Assembly (NCBI RefSeq): GCF_051020765.1
Contig: NC_134932.1
Span: 7,502,001 to 7,566,000 of the forward strand
From: Lasioglossum baleicum
Taxonomy: Eukaryota; Arthropoda; Insecta; Hymenoptera; Halictidae
Length of the DNA stretch: 64,000 nucleotides
Reading direction: 5' to 3'
Shown: one piece after another, positions 11,960-24,283 of the stretch
How positions within the stretch are numbered: the stretch's first letter is position 1
How the letters are laid out: the number at the start of each line of letters is the position of its first letter
Position numbers and translations under genes: made by a program
The notes under the pieces: model-generated
Seen by the model: the letters and a program-made list of their open reading frames with translations, nothing else
Database searches by the model: none
Told to the model about the DNA's origin: nothing

Positions 11960-14280
11960 TTACAGCCAATAAAGTTTTGGATCGTCTCTTCTCACTTGCA
12001 GTTTCAATACATGTCTATATATTTTCAACGCTGGGCCTAGAAGTAGATCTAGCCCACTTAAAACATCGGATCGTTTCATCAACAATAGAGAGTGACCATC
12101 GATATCCTGAAACAGATGAATAAAAAATAACAGTTAATAAAAATGTTTGAAATATATAAGTTAATAAAGAAGAAATATAAATGAGAAAACTACCTGTTGT
12201 CTGAACACTTCAGCTTCCTTTGGGAAAAGTCTTGCAAAATACTGATACACTTGTTCGGATGTCCAATCTGAAGCATCTGGTATGTTTGGATCAATTCCAT
12301 CTCTTGGACCATCATCCTCCATTTGATCGGAAGACCCTCTGGCAGGTGAAACTTGAGGACTTAAAACTGGAGGTAAAACAGGTGGATTTGATGGTGTATC
12401 AGGTCTGCTAGTAACCAGACTAATATTCTGGTTTGCACTTGGTTTATACTGCTTCTGGACGCAATCGTTACATTGCCATTTTGAATTTGATTTTGGTATT
12501 ATTATCCGTGGAGTGTGACAATAATAATGATAAGCTTCGTCACAGGTAAAGCATGTTGCGAGCGGACCCTGAAGGAAGAAAACGAATTAAGATATATTTA
12601 AAAAAATAATAATAATATTATAACCCTTAATATTAACTTACTGCATCAGAAGTTTCACAACATATTGTACAACTTTTACAGCGTTCGCACTGCCAGTTAC
12701 TGCCCACCTTTTGAAGCATTTCTTCGGGACTATAAATACAACTCGGATGTGCTATAAAAAGCAAATTTGAATTCAATACGATGCGATAAATGTAAACAGT
12801 TTCTAATAATATCTAAACAAGATAAATACCTCTGACCGTGCAATCTCGACAAGCAACCAAGCTTTCTTGCTTTTCTTTGGCACAAAGACTACACTGCCTA
12901 CAAGGTCCGTCCTTGACAGTGGGTTTAGCAGTCTCTTGAGATTCTTGAGACAAAGTAGACTTATTTTGAGAACCAGGCTGTCTTCCACGTTTCCGCTTCA
13001 CAAGATTATTGTCGGAAGGATCAAACACTTTTTTTGCTCTCTGCAATACACATTTTCAGTTGTTTCAATATCGTATATCCACTTATATAATACAGTAATT
13101 GATATCGATTACACTTTTCATTATCAAACTAAATAAGGCATACCTTTCTGCGAGCACTGCGAAATCCACCAACATTAACACTCGATGGTGTAGGCGACGG
13201 ATTAGTAGAACTTCTTCCCGCATCGTCGTCTTCCCGTTCCTCGCTAAGGTGTCCAGTCTCGTCTCTTTTCTCCTTCTGTGAATTCGTGTCTTCTTTAATG
13301 TCTTTCCGATAATCCTCAAACTTGATCTCTATTTCCATAGGATCATCTGTTCGAACGAGTAGGCGCTGTTTACGCTCAGCCTTCGACGATCGTTTGAGGT
13401 TATGTGACTGACTATCTGTGGTTTTCGATTCCTCTTTTCCATCTTCAACAGACGTTTGCGAGGGTTCCTGCGATTCCTGTTCTTTCAAAGAATCATGTTC
13501 CACTGACGATTCGGTGTTTTCGTTTCTGCCAACGATTATTTCAAAGCATTCTTCCTTTCTGACTTGTGGATCAGGCTTTGGGCTAGCTTGACGCGACGAT
13601 CTTGGCGTGTTCGACCTAGAGTCCGTAATCGTCAAGTTTTCTGTCTCGTCGAAATCATACAGACCGCCCGTCGTCGATGAAACCGTGTGTAATTCCTTGC
13701 GTCGCGCGTTCCCATTCTCGAGGGTAAAAGATTCTCGATGTGTTGGTTCGGCGGTAGTTGTCATGTCAGACGTCGCCACCAGCGAGTAATTGCCGTTCGA
13801 GAGACGCGTCAAATTTCCGCTAGCTACTTCTTTCCCAAGGAAATCCTCAACCATGCGCCTCGAGGTAGGATTCGAGACACCATCGAGCAGTTGCTCGACC
13901 AACCTATATGCTGGTACACCTTGATCGAGGTAATCCGGCTCTTCTACAACGAGCTCGGCCACGGCGCCTGCCACCATCCCGGAGTTCAACTTCTCCTTCA
14001 CGAAACCCTCCGGTCGATTTTTGTAAAGTTGCAATCGCGACCATTTCGAGGCATTTCGGTAACTGGTGTTGCCTTTGTAGTCGACCTGAATCACCTTCTC
14101 CGCTTCGATCAATCTATGAAGATCGGCTATCGTATCCCGTGCATCCACCGAGAATTTCCGTAATAAATAATTGCAGATTCTGTCGGCGTCGGGTCGCGCT
14201 TTACGGCGACGCAACTGATCTATTGCCTCCAGGATCTGCTCCTCGTGGAGTATTTGCGTTTCTACCCGGTGTTGCTGCAT
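11960..14280 (-). CDS. Winged-helix, tandem PHD finger and SAM domain chromatin protein
   Basis: Five exons on the minus strand join to 659 residues: 14280-13144, 13040-12830, 12751-12642, 12568-12194 and 12106-11960. The start is the only ATG near the open frame's upstream end (MQQHRVETQILHEEQ). Residues about 10-80 (ILEAIDQLRRRKARPDADR onward) resemble the SAMD1-type winged helix that binds unmethylated CpG DNA. A second helical module of similar style follows near 115-170. A long acidic/Ser-rich linker leads to an AT-hook-like KRKRGRQPG (about 394). Two PHD zinc fingers follow: one starts CRQCSLC at about 426, the other has CTICCETSDA, CFTCDEAYHYYCH and WQCNDC. The C-terminus (about 585-655) is a SAM domain (DWTSEQVYQYFARLFP to LKIYRHVLKL). 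The combination implies a nuclear histone- and DNA-reading adaptor that polymerises or pairs through SAM. I cannot assign a standard symbol; KAT6-type N-termini share part of this architecture. Confidence 0.85.
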
Positions 14281-17200
14281 TGTTATACGCTGATAGATCG
14301 TTCCGCGATATAATGGGATATTCTCAGGTATATGTTTGTACAACGTTCGATAGTTACGTCGAAATGATTTTCACAGTACTTCCTACGCGTTTTTATGGTG
14401 TTCGTATGATTCGCGCGCGATGTCATAACGACCGACCGAAATTTCTATATTTTCCTGCGCGTATCCGCTTCGAGTGTATCACTTCGTTGCGCTTCGTTCG
14501 AATTTTGTTTCAACTGAGATTTATCTTGCATTTATCTTATTAAGAAACCAAATGTACTTGTTTTAATCTATCGTACGATCACTCAAGTATCAGAAGCGTT
14601 TGACTGCATTTGAAATGGTGCAGAGAATAAAAAGTCACAACAACACTCGGGGACCGTTCCGCGTATCAAGCGCAGAATCGCGCTTGTACATAAACAACTT
14701 CGAGCGATGTCTTATAATAAAACGTATACATGCATATCTGTATGCACGTACGATTCGTTTCGTTCTTAATTCAATGAACGCGTATTCGCCAGTTGACGGC
14801 GAAGCGGCAACACAACCGGAGAAACTCGTTAACGTGATGCAATATTATCGATTGCACGGATCGACCAAGTCAATAATGTGCGAAATCTATGGCGCATATA
14901 GAACGCGCGAAATGTCTGCTCGACGTTTAACGTTTAATCACCGAATGCAAAACGATTCCGATGCGGTTCCGAATCGCAAGCGAAATGAATGATCACTTTC
15001 TATCCGTTTGTTCCGCTACCGGGAGAGGATTTCGAATCGCGTACCGCAGCTGCGCTGATCCATTGTTGGACTGAAGCCGAGAGGTGCAGAACGATGACAA
15101 CGACGACGGCGGCGGCAGTGGCCAGTGGCAGCGGCGACGACGTCGAGAGGCAATCTGACAAAGTCAGGTCGTCCGCCGCTGCTGGATCGAACATCGAACT
15201 GCAGCGCGACGCATTTCACACCCTTTGCACGCACTTTCGTTGTCGGTATACTTTACTAGCCGCGTACGACGTAACTTCCTTCCGGTAATCGTGAGACACG
15301 ATTTAAAATTCGAACAAATCGTTATCGAGGTATCGCCGCCGTGCCGAACAAAGGGAACCGTGTTCGTACTGGTGGCGTACTGGTTCCGTTGCACGTCTTT
15401 TGTTTCGCTCGTGAAAATGCTCCGATCCATGCACCCATAAATAATGCCTGCTTCACGGGGACGAAACGGGAAAACCGGGGAATAATTGCACTACATACGT
15501 GCCAAGTGACCGTCGAATGTCTACGCCACGCGCCAATCGTCGAACGACGGATACCTCTCCTTCTGCACCGATCTCTCTCCCCCTCTCTCACTGTCTCTCT
15601 CTTTCTCCACCTCCTTCTCTATCTTTCTCTCTCCCTCGCGGTGCGTTCGACAGACACGTTTTCCACGGTGTTGGATCTCTCTGTTAAGCGCGCTTCGCGA
15701 CAGGCCACTTCGATACACGCGACCAAACGACGATTCCACGAGTCCACAATCCTTTGCGAATGTACATGCCACACTTACGTGTCTTGGTTGCGTGTGTACA
15801 CTGCGTGCGTATACGTACCACGCGGGATATTATCGCCGCCGGTTGCGTTTCCCCGTATAGGTCCGCGGGTAACGCGTTGACACTGTGCACAAACCTGCTC
15901 GATAAATCCTTTGTCGATCTATCGTTTTGCTGTACGTGCCGAAGATATATACAATGATTCCACGAATGTCGATAAGCTTCAACGATTGTATCGCACAATA
16001 GGCACCGCAGCACACCACCGTACCCGCAAGACGCAGTCTTTTCCCGAGGTGGCCTCGCCGCGCGCCAGCCTCCTCTCTCTCTTACTACGTCCCTCCCTCC
16101 CTCTCTCTCTCTCTTTCTTGTTCCCGGTTCGACCGGCCAAAATTTCTCGGTGATCCGCGACTTGTAAAACTTTGACGCACCTTTATTCGATCATTATCGC
16201 TTGCAGCACGAATCCGATTCCCTTTCGAATATCGTTACGTTGCTGGTACACTTTCCCCAACATCGGGTATTCCAATGTAACTCAACGCGCGAGACGCGCT
16301 CTTTTTCTAGAGGCGGCCTCTCGTGCGCGCCGCGCCAGCTCTCCTTCCTACAGAACGCCCAAAAAGATCGAACTCCGTGCAAATCGTAGCGCACTTCACC
16401 TCACTGATACTGTCACCTCCGGTGATTCAGAAAGAATCGTTTACACCAACGAGCAGCCTTCTTCGCGGCCGCCGCTGCGAATTATTTCGTGAAAACCGGA
16501 GAGCGCCAAGCCGGGTGCGGCTATACGCGAGTGTGGACGGACCGCCGCTGGAGTACGGAGCACGCGGAGCGCACTTTTTGCGGGGACGGGTCCGTCCAGG
16601 CACGGCGATACCTTTACTAGCACCCCTCCAAGGAGCCGGCTTCTGCGCATCGCTTTCACCGAACTTAATCGTTTTACCCTTCGAATAATTTCATTCCGTT
16701 CCTAGAGAACGTTTCCCGTAGAATTCTCTTCCCGGAGTATTTTAACGTTCGCTTGAACTATATGAGATAAAAACTCTTCTGCGCGGAGTATTGATTCCCC
16801 GTTTCTATCGGAAGATTTCGTACATTTCCTCTGTTTTAAATTTGATATCTTTTACGGACTTTAAATGATATTCGTTGTACTATGGAATTCAAGAATTTCA
16901 CGAGGATGTAACAGTACTGTGAACTGCGAAATCAAATGTATTTCGTTTGCTGATCGAAATGAAAAGGAAAAGCGCGAAGAAGGTTTGTCAATGATTTACG
17001 CGTGATACGCCACTGCGTCTGTGTTTTCAGAAACGACCGTGACGTATCGCCATTCTCGAGCGCTGCTGTCCTCGTTCCCGGCCGAGTAGCTCCCTTTCAA
17101 GCCTGTTTTCAGATAGACGGATCTGACGCAACAGATCGTAAGCAAATCTTAAATTACGTGCGGCACGTGGCGCGTTTAAATATCTTTTCTTTTGAATCGA

Positions 17201-17463
17201 TTGTTTTAACAATGGTCCTTTTTTAAATGCGTAGGTTTATATTTTTCAGTAGTACTAAAATGTATATATTTATTCTATAACATAATGCAAAAGAAGGGAT
17301 ACAATTCAATTTACAATACCCTACTAAAAGTAATACAGTCACTTTATAGATGAAACGAACATTTTATTGTAAAATACATAGGTACAAAAATTATAAAAGT
17401 AAAAAGTACTCACGCCAAATGTTTAATTACATAATCATCGTTGATAAAAAGAAATAATATTTT
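14281..17463. other. GC- and CT-rich intergenic/promoter region
   Basis: The region lies between two minus-strand genes and should hold the promoter and non-coding 5' exons of the winged-helix/PHD gene. It is much richer in CpG than the sequence to its left. Pyrimidine tracts (CTCTCT/CTCCCT) lie at about 15560-15640 and 16070-16130, with a GC-rich block at 16300-16600. A plus-strand open frame at 14989-15288 with a Thr/Ala/Gly-rich stretch is compositionally biased and is not called as a gene. Confidence 0.45.
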
Positions 17464-20400
17464 TCATAAATTAGATATAGCTATTTTCTTTTTCTGTTGT
17501 ATTATTACCAACGCTGTGGCGTCGAAGTTTTGAGATCTGTTGAGAAATAAATTATCGTTAATTATATATGCATATTCCTGAATTGCTTGCTCATAATAAG
17601 ACATAGTATATACCAAATTTACTGGTTTCACTTTATGTATGACTTTATTATTCACTCTCAGAGGACTTTGTTGCGTATTATTGCCATTCCTCTTTAAAGA
17701 TACCGGCGAATTCTTTTGCGAGCTTGACACTTTACATAATGAACCTTGCGGCGACTCGGTCAATCGCTCGTAATGATTAACGTCGAATGACGAATTTAAT
17801 TTTTTATTGACTGGCGGCGTCTGAGATCTTGGAATGCTAGAATCTACTGAACAGCGCTTGGGAGTTGTCCTTTTTGGCGATGGTATCTTGCCAAACCTTA
17901 AACAAATAAATCATCATTTTAACTAAAATTTTCATACCGGTGTTATGCCAAGAGAATAAAAATTTAAATAACAAGTTATTTGTTATTCGGATATTCAAAT
18001 AAAAAGCAAAAATCATTATCTATTGTTTGAGCAAGTCTAAATGAATTATCTTAAATAATAAAGTTAATTGTTATTTACAAATACAATTTCAATTATCATT
18101 TGTATTGACAAATAATAAATTGAATTGTGTTTTTTTATAGGCAGCTAGGTCCTCCGGACGGGCCCGACCACTGGCGATATACCTAAAAAGGTTGCTATAG
18201 CAGACAAAAAACGCGCATGTGTTCATTGTATACATATACAAAATACAAGAAATAAGAGAAGACCAAAAACTATTTATTTGATTTCTACCTAAATCCAAAT
18301 AATAAATAATCTTTTATTTGCAAATAAGGAATAATAAATAGATCACTTTTGGAATTATTTAAATTACTTTTATTCAAATAAAAAGTTTAATTATTATTTG
18401 CAATTAAAATCACACGTTTATTTATTATTTAAAATAAAATTTGCCCAACACTGGCTGTACCGAAACCGAAATATTACCGAAATGGATGAAAACCGAAATC
18501 GTTAAAATACCAGTTCTGGTATAACCGATATTCTACCTGAACCGATATACAATACTACTAAAACCGAAATAAATACCGTTATTTTTACGGTTTTTCCAAT
18601 GTAAAGGATGCCCCAAATAAAAAGGAACTGCGCTTAACCCTGAGTGCTTTGTCAAGAAGCACGGTACCTAAATTACTTAAGTATATACAATATAAATACG
18701 TTCCGCCGTAAAACCCTCCTTGCGAAGGAACAATCGCGACCCTGAATTCAGGTAAACTATCCACCGACAACGTACACATCTGCCATGGCCATCATAAAAC
18801 ATTAAGCCAAAGACCTTCCAGATGTACCTCCCACAAATTAAGTGATTTTTAAACATTAACAATTATTAACAATTAACAATTATCAACATTAATTATATTA
18901 ATAAGATATGCGAGTCGCGGAATACCTCGTTTATGATCGTGAAGCAGTTAATGTATCCTATATGTACATTGGAAAAACCGAAATTATTACCGGTAAATAT
19001 ATGTAAATATACCGGTATGATATCGGTATTGTAGGTATCGGTTTAAGACCCTGATTGCAACTCTTGTGGAAAAATATAAATGTAAATAAATTATATACAG
19101 GGTGTTTCGTAACTGGTGGTACAAGCGAAAAGGGGGTGATACCACATGAAAAAATAAGTCGAAAATATAGAATAGAATTTTTACATGTGGGGTTTTGTTT
19201 TCGAGAAAATCGATTTTGAATTTTCGCCGTGTACGCGGGCACTTGATCACGTCTCGTTATAACAGATCTCACTGTAGATCATTGTCTCGATTAAAGTTCA
19301 TGTTGATAAACACTTCTAGTGTAACGGAAATGTTTATTTTACCTGTCATCTTACTGTCTTACTTTTACCGCTAAACAGTACAATGCGAACCGTTATAACG
19401 AGACATGATGGCACGCGTACCCGGCGAAAATTCAAAGTCGATTTACTCGAAAACAAAGCCTCACATGAAAAAATTTTATTATATACTTTCGACTTATTTT
19501 TCCATGTACATAGTATCACCCCCTTTTCGCTTGTACCACCAGTTACGAAACACCCTGTATATATAGACGTACCTTCTTGGACTATAGCTTACACCATTAC
19601 TGTTATTAGCATTGGCACGTGTAGTTATGGGCGAAATATCACACCTCAATTTCCGCTTATTTACATCGTTATTTGTTTGCGATGGTATTTTCTTTGTTTT
19701 TGAATTTTGAGGATCCGGTGTTGACGAAGCTACGGGCTTTAAAGGCCGCGTAGGTTTTGTTACTGAGCTTTGATTAACCATGGAATTAGGTGTACTACTA
19801 ATTATCTTATGAGTCTTGGGTGGCGTTGTGGTATCAGTGGACGGATTTATTTTTTTATTAATAGAATCTATAAAATAAAAAAATGTTTCAACAAAATTAA
19901 CACCATTCTTTTTAAAAAATCATTATTGTTTCAAAGGTTATTATCACATCGATATACCTCTCTTTTGCATGTTTCCTATAGGAAGGACAGCTTTCAGTGG
20001 ACCTTTTTTGTTTATAACGTCTCCACCGATTTTCTTTTTTAACTTATTTTTAACCGCTTCAACCACCGTAGGCTTTTCTTTGTCAAAATTCGTAGTCGTA
20101 ACCGACTTTGTTTCTCTGTCTAAAGATAAACACCAGTAATTGATTATTTCCATACAATGTCTTAGTTACGTTTAATACATTGATTTATTAATATTACCTC
20201 GCAACGAATTATGTTTATAATCATTTGTAGTAATTTTTTGATTCTTTATTGGACCAACAAAACCAGGATCACTAGGAAACCGTTTTGTAAGTTGTTTGAA
20301 TTGACTTGCACTTTTCCTTTTTGACAATAATGGGCTTGGTATAGTCTTAATTGGTGGAGTTTGAGATATTGAGATACTCCTTCTCGTTACAGATTGGATG

Positions 20401-23022
20401 GCTGGCTGTTTCTATGAAATTAAACAAACGATTTAATTGAATTATATTTATAACTGTTTCCTTATAATAAAATACTTACTTTCGATTCCATATCTAAACT
20501 CAATCTATTGGCAGATTTTGATAAAACTGAAGAATGCGTTTTATTTTCACAATTTAATTTAGATGGTTTCGATATTTTCTCAATTTCTACATCATTATTA
20601 ACAGTTTTTATATTTTCACTTATATTACCGTTACTAGAAACCAAATGTAGAACCTTCCCAAAATTTTTAAGAAAATTAATTGTAGAATGTTCTTGAGGTT
20701 GCCTAGTTAGTAAATTTCCTATATTTGTAAGAAGTTCCTTTACGACGTTTTCATTTAAAGAATTATTACTTTCTTCTTCTTTATTTTCGTTACTGATAGA
20801 TAATTCGTCGTTTGACTTCTTTAATTCACTACTAATTTCTTTTAAGCATTTTTGACTATTAGCAGAGGATTTATCAATGTCTGAATCGTTACTATTTAAA
20901 TTTTTACCAAAAGCTGATTCTTTAACATTCGCTGACAAATCGCCGGTAACATTATTTTCTTGACTACATTCCATATTAGTTTCTACTACATTTTTTATTT
21001 CTAAATTGTTATTTGATTTGTGTGGGCTTTTCGCTAAATTGTTAGTTAGATTAAGATAAGTATTTAATAACTCGGTATTACTTTCCCAGTTGACACACAA
21101 AGCTTTTTCTAAATTCTCCAGTAATTGATTTGCCTCCTTATTATTTTCTGTCTTAATCAATTTTTTAAGATCCAATAAAAGTGTCGCCGCTGAGACGCGA
21201 TTTTCAGTAGGCATTGGATCAATCAGTTCCTTCTCTAAATCTTTCATATTTTCTTTTGGCGTTTTATTCGCGCTTCCTTGTAAAGCACTATCTTTATAAG
21301 GGATAACTTTCCCATGGTTTGAAGTTACATTTTTTATATTAGGAGATGCAGGCAATTCAATTAAATTATCAACTTCATCATCAAAAGCTGGAAGTAACTC
21401 AGATAACCATAATGGATTGCTGGTAATCAAGTCATCGGTGCTTGCTAAATAATAAAATAAATATTATAGATTTTTGTATCATTATTTTCATCTCTTATTA
21501 ACTATAATAATATAAACTTACATGCTGAACTCGTTTTTAAAGCCATCTCTTCAAAAGTTCTAGCAAGAAGTTTTGCTTCATGGAGTATCGATAGATTGAG
21601 TTTGTTCCCATCCTGCAAATTTTAGGTAAATATTATTTATTTCATTTTTGACGAGCAGTGGCGGAAACTTACAAGAAATACCGAATCCGACGATATGTCT
21701 GAAATAGAACTCTTACATTGGTCCATACTATAATTTGATTCTGGTGAGAATGAATCAACATCTATTAACCTGTTATTTGTATCACATAACTCTTTTTTCT
21801 CCACCACAGTCACGCATTCATTAACATCATTACAGAAGCTGGAGCTGATTTCATTGTTTTTATTTGCAGTATTTTCAGGAACATAGAGTTCTGAAGTTCT
21901 TGCTTTAAGTTTATCGAGTCGGTCTGTTAAATCAGACATAGAAGATCTTGTTCTGTTTAAATTATTTGCTACTGGTTTTGCTAAACCCTTTAAAGCTGAT
22001 ACCATAGAATTTATTCCATTCGTATCATCCGATTTTTCAGATGAACAGCTTTCCAAGAATGTTCTATTCAGGGTACCATTTGATAACATTAAAGATGGAT
22101 TCATTACAGAACAAGTAGAATTTATTGTAGCTATGGAAGAAATACTTGTTAAACTTGAAAATTGAGAACTCCCAGTGCTGCTGCTTTTCAGAAAGCCTTC
22201 ATTTAAAACATCAAGTGGAGATGATAAGCCACTTTTGTTTTCTGTTACCGATGCCTGATTTAAATATTGTGGCCTTTTTGGTAACACGTCACCTTGTGAA
22301 AAAGATCGTTGACGGTCTGGCAGTTTTAATAAGGCAACAGATGATGGAATGTAATCAATTGTTGAAATTTTACTCCGATTGTCACTACAGGTATCAATTT
22401 CTTCTTCGAACAATACATCATCCATTAATGATTGATTTAAAATAGACAAATCAGCATTTTCAATTTTCAAAGTAGGTATAACAACTTTATTTTTTAATAA
22501 TGATAAATTGAGAGGAGCATCTATGGACTTTAAACCATCTGTTTGAATGTCAAACTCTGTACCTTCATTAGATATTTTATGAGCACGTACATTCATTCGA
22601 CTTAGTTCTTTGTCGATCAAAGCTTCATCCAATGTCTTGTTCATTTTTAATTTCTGAGAATTCTTCTTTCGTTTGAGGTGATAGTCATCGGTAAAATCAA
22701 CAGAACATGTCTTAGATGAAGTTTTTTTTTTATGTTTTGGTTTAAGTGCCTTCTCCAGAACTACCTCGAATGGGTCATCCTTTTTCTGGATGTACTCTGT
22801 AGTTTTATGTAGAACCATATCAAAAGGATTGTTCTCTAAACTCTCACGTTTTCCAGTCACTTGAGAACTTCCATTATTGACACAATTATTACAATTACCG
22901 TTTTTCGTATCTGTAGGAATAGGTATCAAAGGCGACGCAAGTCTACAACTTATAAAGTCCCTTCTGTCAGGACTGTTTAAATCTATAAGATCGCACATAT
23001 TTATGTTTTTATGCTTTGGCAT
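17464..23022 (-). CDS. Large Ser/Asn-rich protein of unknown function
   Basis: Seven exons join in frame to 1169 residues: 23022-21673, 21612-21522, 21444-20480, 20411-20198, 20119-19958, 19867-19573 and 17896-17464. I do not recognise the family. The N-terminus reads MPKHKNINMCDLIDLNSPDR. Around residues 70-110 come two NPFD/DPFE-type motifs (ENPFDMVLHKTTEYIQ, DDPFEVVLEKALK) and a basic patch KPKHKKKTS. Most of the rest is low-complexity Ser/Asn/Lys sequence. Exceptions are a short helical stretch at exon 3 (LSILHEAKLLARTFEEMALK) and the motif LWLSELLPAFDDEVDNL. The C-terminal third has repeated basic SP/TP sites (SQTPPIKTIPSPLL, PSPKRTTPKR, SYSPRR), which resemble proline-directed kinase sites. 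The last stretch, YYEQAIQEYAYIINDNLFLN, is helical. An extra first exon is possible: ATG at 23120 with donor at 23096 would add nine residues (MSVATVDVK) in frame. Nuclear or cell-cycle roles are conceivable but not shown. Confidence 0.75.
17938..18453. mobile_element. Probable AT-rich hAT-like MITE in the last intron of the unknown gene
   Basis: The right end, TTTGCCCAACACTG (complement CAGTGTTGGGCAAA), has the form of a hAT terminus. The left end, CGGTGTTATGCCAAG, is a plausible decayed partner. Between them, TTATTTG and CAAATAA motifs recur in both orientations. I could not find a convincing target duplication, so the borders are tentative. Confidence 0.4.
18453..19053. repeat. Dispersed repeat rich in ACCGAAAT/CCGGTAT motifs
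   Basis: The right part (about 18950-19053) recurs at 32038-32121 with only a few changes, including GGAAAAACCGAAATTATTAC followed by AAATATATG and AAATATACCGGTAT. Both copies end in CCCTG, the complement of a hAT-like CAGGG end. The left part is a set of degenerate ACCGAAA units. No open frame. Confidence 0.6.
19096..19559. mobile_element. TA-flanked element with about 185-bp terminal inverted repeats
   Basis: It begins CAGGGTGTTTCGTAACTGGT and ends with the complement. Inverted similarity continues for roughly 185 bp, through GGTACAAGCGAAAAGGGGGT, the TTTTCGAGAAAATCGATTTT region and CTCGTTATAAC. TA lies at each border (19096-19097 and 19558-19559). Only a short centre is unique. It lies in the intron between exons 6 and 7 downstream, 13 bp from the exon edge at 19573, so its right end abuts the splice donor. 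Confidence 0.8.
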
Positions 23023-24283
23023 CTCTTATGTTTAATCTCGATAACAGTATTAAATCGTCCTCACATAAATTAAATATTACTTCGTAAAAACTTACTAACG
23101 TCCACAGTTGCCACAGACATTTTAAAAATTTATTCTACTGCCCTCTAGTGATCATTTCGGAACTTTAAATGTACATATGTACACACCGCATGGATATGTA
23201 TAAATACATAAGTATTAGCATTTTACAACGAATATTTACACAATTTTGAAATAGTGAGCAGTAGAAATAAACAATTGATTATGTGTAATAGTTTTTTTAA
23301 TCGTATACTTTCATTATTTACTCTTTTAGACAGTTGTGAACTATGTAAAGGATGAAATATATTGTAGAACAGATGATAACAACCTGTATATTGTCGTAAT
23401 TCACGCTATCATTACTGCAATTACTGTATATATATATACAGAGATGATATATATAATGCTTACTTATTTGATTGTTTCATAACACTTGCGAATCAAGTTA
23501 TACCTACTTTAACCGTTTTTAATTGAAAAAATGTATTACATGTAGAATTTCGATTACAAAAGATGTACGTGTCAGCACGTAATATATTATAAAAGAATGT
23601 TTGAAAACTGAAAATTGAAAACTGCTATATATATCTACTACCAGAGAGGAAATCTTGTATTTACGCATATTTCTAGTATGTTTATGTGCTGAAAAATGTG
23701 TTCTTGCCCAATTATATTCTCGTTATTTTATCAAATTTACCGCTCTGAGCAATTGACCTGCTCGCGGCCCCCTAGATCGGTCCTTGCGTTTACAACAAAG
23801 TGAACATATTATTTATTTAGTCATTCGTTTTCAAAACACAGATATATAAAATGGCTTCCTATGAAATTTCTATTTTTAACTGCAGATCCTATGTTGTTTC
23901 TTCGCGGTAGAATTTCTGGTGAAAGCAATCTTTATGATTGACGCGCTTTACAACAGGCAAACTATTTCTCATTGGTACGCTGTTCGAAGAAAATGACGAG
24001 CAATTGGTCGGTGGCACGAGTATGTAGTCAAGCGCGACCAATCAGAGCGCTCTCTTGCGTTTACTAACGCGATATAAGGATGTAAGGAGGTTGCTTCGTT
24101 AACGTTGGCGTCATCGCTAAACAGTTCTTCCGTTGACTGAGGCAAGAAGATTGGGCTTCGGTACTTTTTTTAAATCGCTCTGAGCGTCTTTCACGGACAC
24201 GGTGTTATCGTGCACCAAGTTGATGACTCGATAGTGTGAGGATCAGTGATAGTGCAATAAAGGGGATCGAATATCGTGAGAAA
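23023..24283. promoter_or_regulatory. Divergent promoter region between the unknown gene and lamin
   Basis: About 1.26 kb between two divergent starts. The left end may contain a first coding exon of the unknown gene (23096-23120). The right end, about 24000-24283, is less AT-rich. It includes the sequence GCGATATAAGGATG near 24069 and a probable lamin 5' UTR that runs into AAAATGTCAACG. The middle contains TA runs (about 23430-23455). No RNA gene was seen. Confidence 0.5.

Noticed and set aside
14989..15288. Plus-strand frame with Thr/Ala/Gly-rich stretch
   Set aside because: Biased composition from GGC/ACG repeats, no recognisable domain, and no supported downstream exon.
18987..19703. Two similar predicted proteins on opposite strands (both containing TPFSLVPPVTKHPVY)
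   Set aside because: They are translations of the two arms of the long inverted-repeat element at 19096-19559, not genes.
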